Shown one piece after another: positions 63,052-64,000 of a stretch of DNA of 64,000 bases. Both the position numbers and the translations under genes were made by a program. Numbering within the stretch: position 1 is the first letter of the stretch; each line of letters opens with the position of its first letter. The notes under the pieces are model-generated. The model did no database searches. It saw nothing but the letters and a program-made list of their open reading frames with translations, and had not been told where the DNA came from. This stretch comes from Actinomycetota bacterium (GTDB lineage Bacteria; Actinomycetota; Acidimicrobiia; Acidimicrobiales; Poriferisodalaceae), in NCBI GenBank assembly GCA_014238065.1, contig JABABU010000036.1:62001-126000 (forward strand). The letters run 5' to 3'.

Positions 63052-64000
63052 CTAGAAGTCCTCGTCGAAGGCGACTTCACCCGTCACACCCACTTGATAG
63101 GCGCTGACGGTACGTTCGAAGAAGTTCGAGAGTTCCTGGACATCTTGGAGTTCCATGAAGTCGAACGGATTCTTCGCGTTGAACTGCTTTTCGAGACCAA
63201 GCTGCACCATCCTCTGGTCGGCGACGAACTCGAGGTATTGCCGAGTGTCTCGTAGCGAGAGCCCGGCAACACCTTCCTTCAGAAGATCTTCGGCGAAGGC
63301 GTACTCGCAGTCGACGGCCTCCTCGAGCATCTGGGCGATGTCGGCCTTCAGTTCGTCATCGAAGAGGTCAGGCTCCTCGGCTCTGACGGTGTTCACCACC
63401 TCGAACGCGAAGTTCATGTGTGCAGATTCGTCGCGAAATACCCAGTTGGTGCCGGCGGCAAGGCCGTTGAGCAGACCTTTGCTGCGAAGGAAGTACACGT
63501 AGGCGAACGCCGCGAAGAAGAAAAGACCCTCGATACATGCGGCGAAGCAGACAAGATTCATCAGAAAGCCACGCCGGTCTTCCCTGGTCTCGAGCGAAGC
63601 GAGATGCTCTATCGAGTTCATCCACTTGAAGCAGAACTCGCCCTTCTGGCGAATCGACGGGATCGTCTCGATGGCGGCGAAAGCTTCGCATCGCTCGTCA
63701 TGATCTGGGATGTAGTTGTCGAGCAGCGTCAGGTAGAACTGGACGTGCTGGGCTTCCTCGAACAGTTGGCGCGACAGGTACATCCTCGCCTCGGGCGAGT
63801 TGATGTGCTGATACAGGTTGAGCACGAGGTTGTTGGCAACGATCGAGTCACCCGTTGCGAAGAACGCAACCAGACGATTCACCAGATGACGTTCGGCGGG
63901 ACTGATCTTGTGATCGAGGTCGGCCTGATCGTCCGAAAAGTCGATCTCTTCGACGGTCCACGTGTTTTTGATGGCGTCGCGGTACATGTCGTAGAAGACC
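63052..64000 (-). CDS. nrdB: Ribonucleotide reductase class I beta subunit (5' end cut by window)
   Basis: The frame is open past the ATG at 63987 to the window end (VFYDMYRDAIKN...), and the family homology continues there, so the N-terminus lies outside; 315 residues are visible. Di-iron ligands are in LFEEAQHVQFY (Glu, His) and RDESAHMNFAFEVV (Glu, His), and the radical Tyr sits four residues after the first His, as in class Ia subunits. The C-terminus ends GVTGEVAFDEDF, a usual tail for binding the large subunit. It reduces ribonucleoside diphosphates to deoxy forms with NrdA, which is not in the window. Confidence 0.95.
   Translation of the reverse strand, partial: VFYDMYRDAIKNTWTVEEIDFSDDQADLDHKISPAERHLVNRLVAFFATGDSIVANNLVLNLYQHINSPEARMYLSRQLFEEAQHVQFYLTLLDNYIPDHDERCEAFAAIETIPSIRQKGEFCFKWMNSIEHLASLETREDRRGFLMNLVCFAACIEGLFFFAAFAYVYFLRSKGLLNGLAAGTNWVFRDESAHMNFAFEVVNTVRAEEPDLFDDELKADIAQMLEEAVDCEYAFAEDLLKEGVAGLSLRDTRQYLEFVADQRMVQLGLEKQFNAKNPFDFMELQDVQELSNFFERTVSAYQVGVTGEVAFDEDF

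Overview
The window is about 64 kb of GC-rich chromosomal DNA packed with genes and free of rRNA, tRNA, insertion-sequence or CRISPR signatures. It most likely comes from a mycothiol-using actinobacterium. Evidence: a mycothione reductase, a mycothiol-dependent formaldehyde dehydrogenase with its partner beta-lactamase-fold gene, an inositol-phosphate synthase (the first step towards mycothiol), two luciferase-like (F420/FMN type) oxidoreductases, and the actinobacterial block gcvH - FHA protein - MerR - DUF151 nuclease - MerR. The many acyl-CoA and 2-hydroxyacid enzymes and the lack of mycobacterial cell-wall genes suggest an Acidimicrobiia-like heterotroph; the class assignment is inference. 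Many neighbouring genes overlap by ATGA or GTGA, so translational coupling is a general habit here, and GTG starts are common.

Layout. Bases 1-7.5 kb hold two D-2-hydroxyacid dehydrogenases flanking a three-gene exported block (DUF1800, Tat-exported DUF1501, small anchored acidic protein), a J-domain protein, a lipoprotein and a nicotinamide-nucleotide-adenylyltransferase-like protein. From 7.5 to 16.9 kb come an acyl-CoA dehydrogenase divergent from a flavin monooxygenase, a TesB thioesterase coupled to an alpha/beta hydrolase, a 2-oxoglutarate oxygenase, a second hydrolase, a lipoprotein coupled to mycothione reductase, and a serine hydrolase. From 17 to 31.5 kb lie an MFS transporter with a LacZ-type beta-galactosidase, the mscR / beta-lactamase-fold / 3-hydroxyisobutyrate-dehydrogenase-like operon, an amidase, a desaturase / PaaX-type regulator / unknown protein operon, and a sulfatase coupled to a HAD phosphatase.

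From 31.6 to 36.6 kb are msrB and the conserved regulatory block on the minus strand, in which a TrkA-type potassium channel gene separates the DUF151 nuclease from the second MerR gene; a cluster of TTCGCGCG inverted repeats lies behind the channel gene. From 36.6 to 44.5 kb are HIT, SRAP, TPR and TerC-family proteins, two luciferase-like oxidoreductases, and ino1 with a zinc-ribbon membrane protein. ino1 is divergent from a LysR regulator across a short AT-rich region with an inverted repeat. From 45.5 to 64 kb are an MlrC-type peptidase, an SDR, a thiamine-diphosphate enzyme, a homoserine-kinase-like GHMP kinase, the tightly coupled mutA-mutB-meaB-kynU operon, and small hydrolase/thioesterase genes. 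A DUF3445 protein, a class II aldolase, a GNAT acetyltransferase, a TauD-type oxygenase, an apparently nucleophile-less alpha/beta hydrolase and the start of nrdB (cut by the window end) complete it.

Functionally the window links thiol redox and formaldehyde detoxification (mtr, mscR, ino1, msrB), propionyl/methylmalonyl-CoA and tryptophan catabolism (mutAB, meaB, kynU), acyl-CoA turnover and glycine/2-oxoacid metabolism control (gcvH with an FHA protein). No phage, toxin or defence island is visible. The observations most worth a second look are the exported DUF1800/DUF1501 triad, the repeat cluster near the potassium channel and MerR genes, the LysR-ino1 operator, the kynureninase coupled to the methylmalonyl-CoA mutase operon, and the pseudo-hydrolase.
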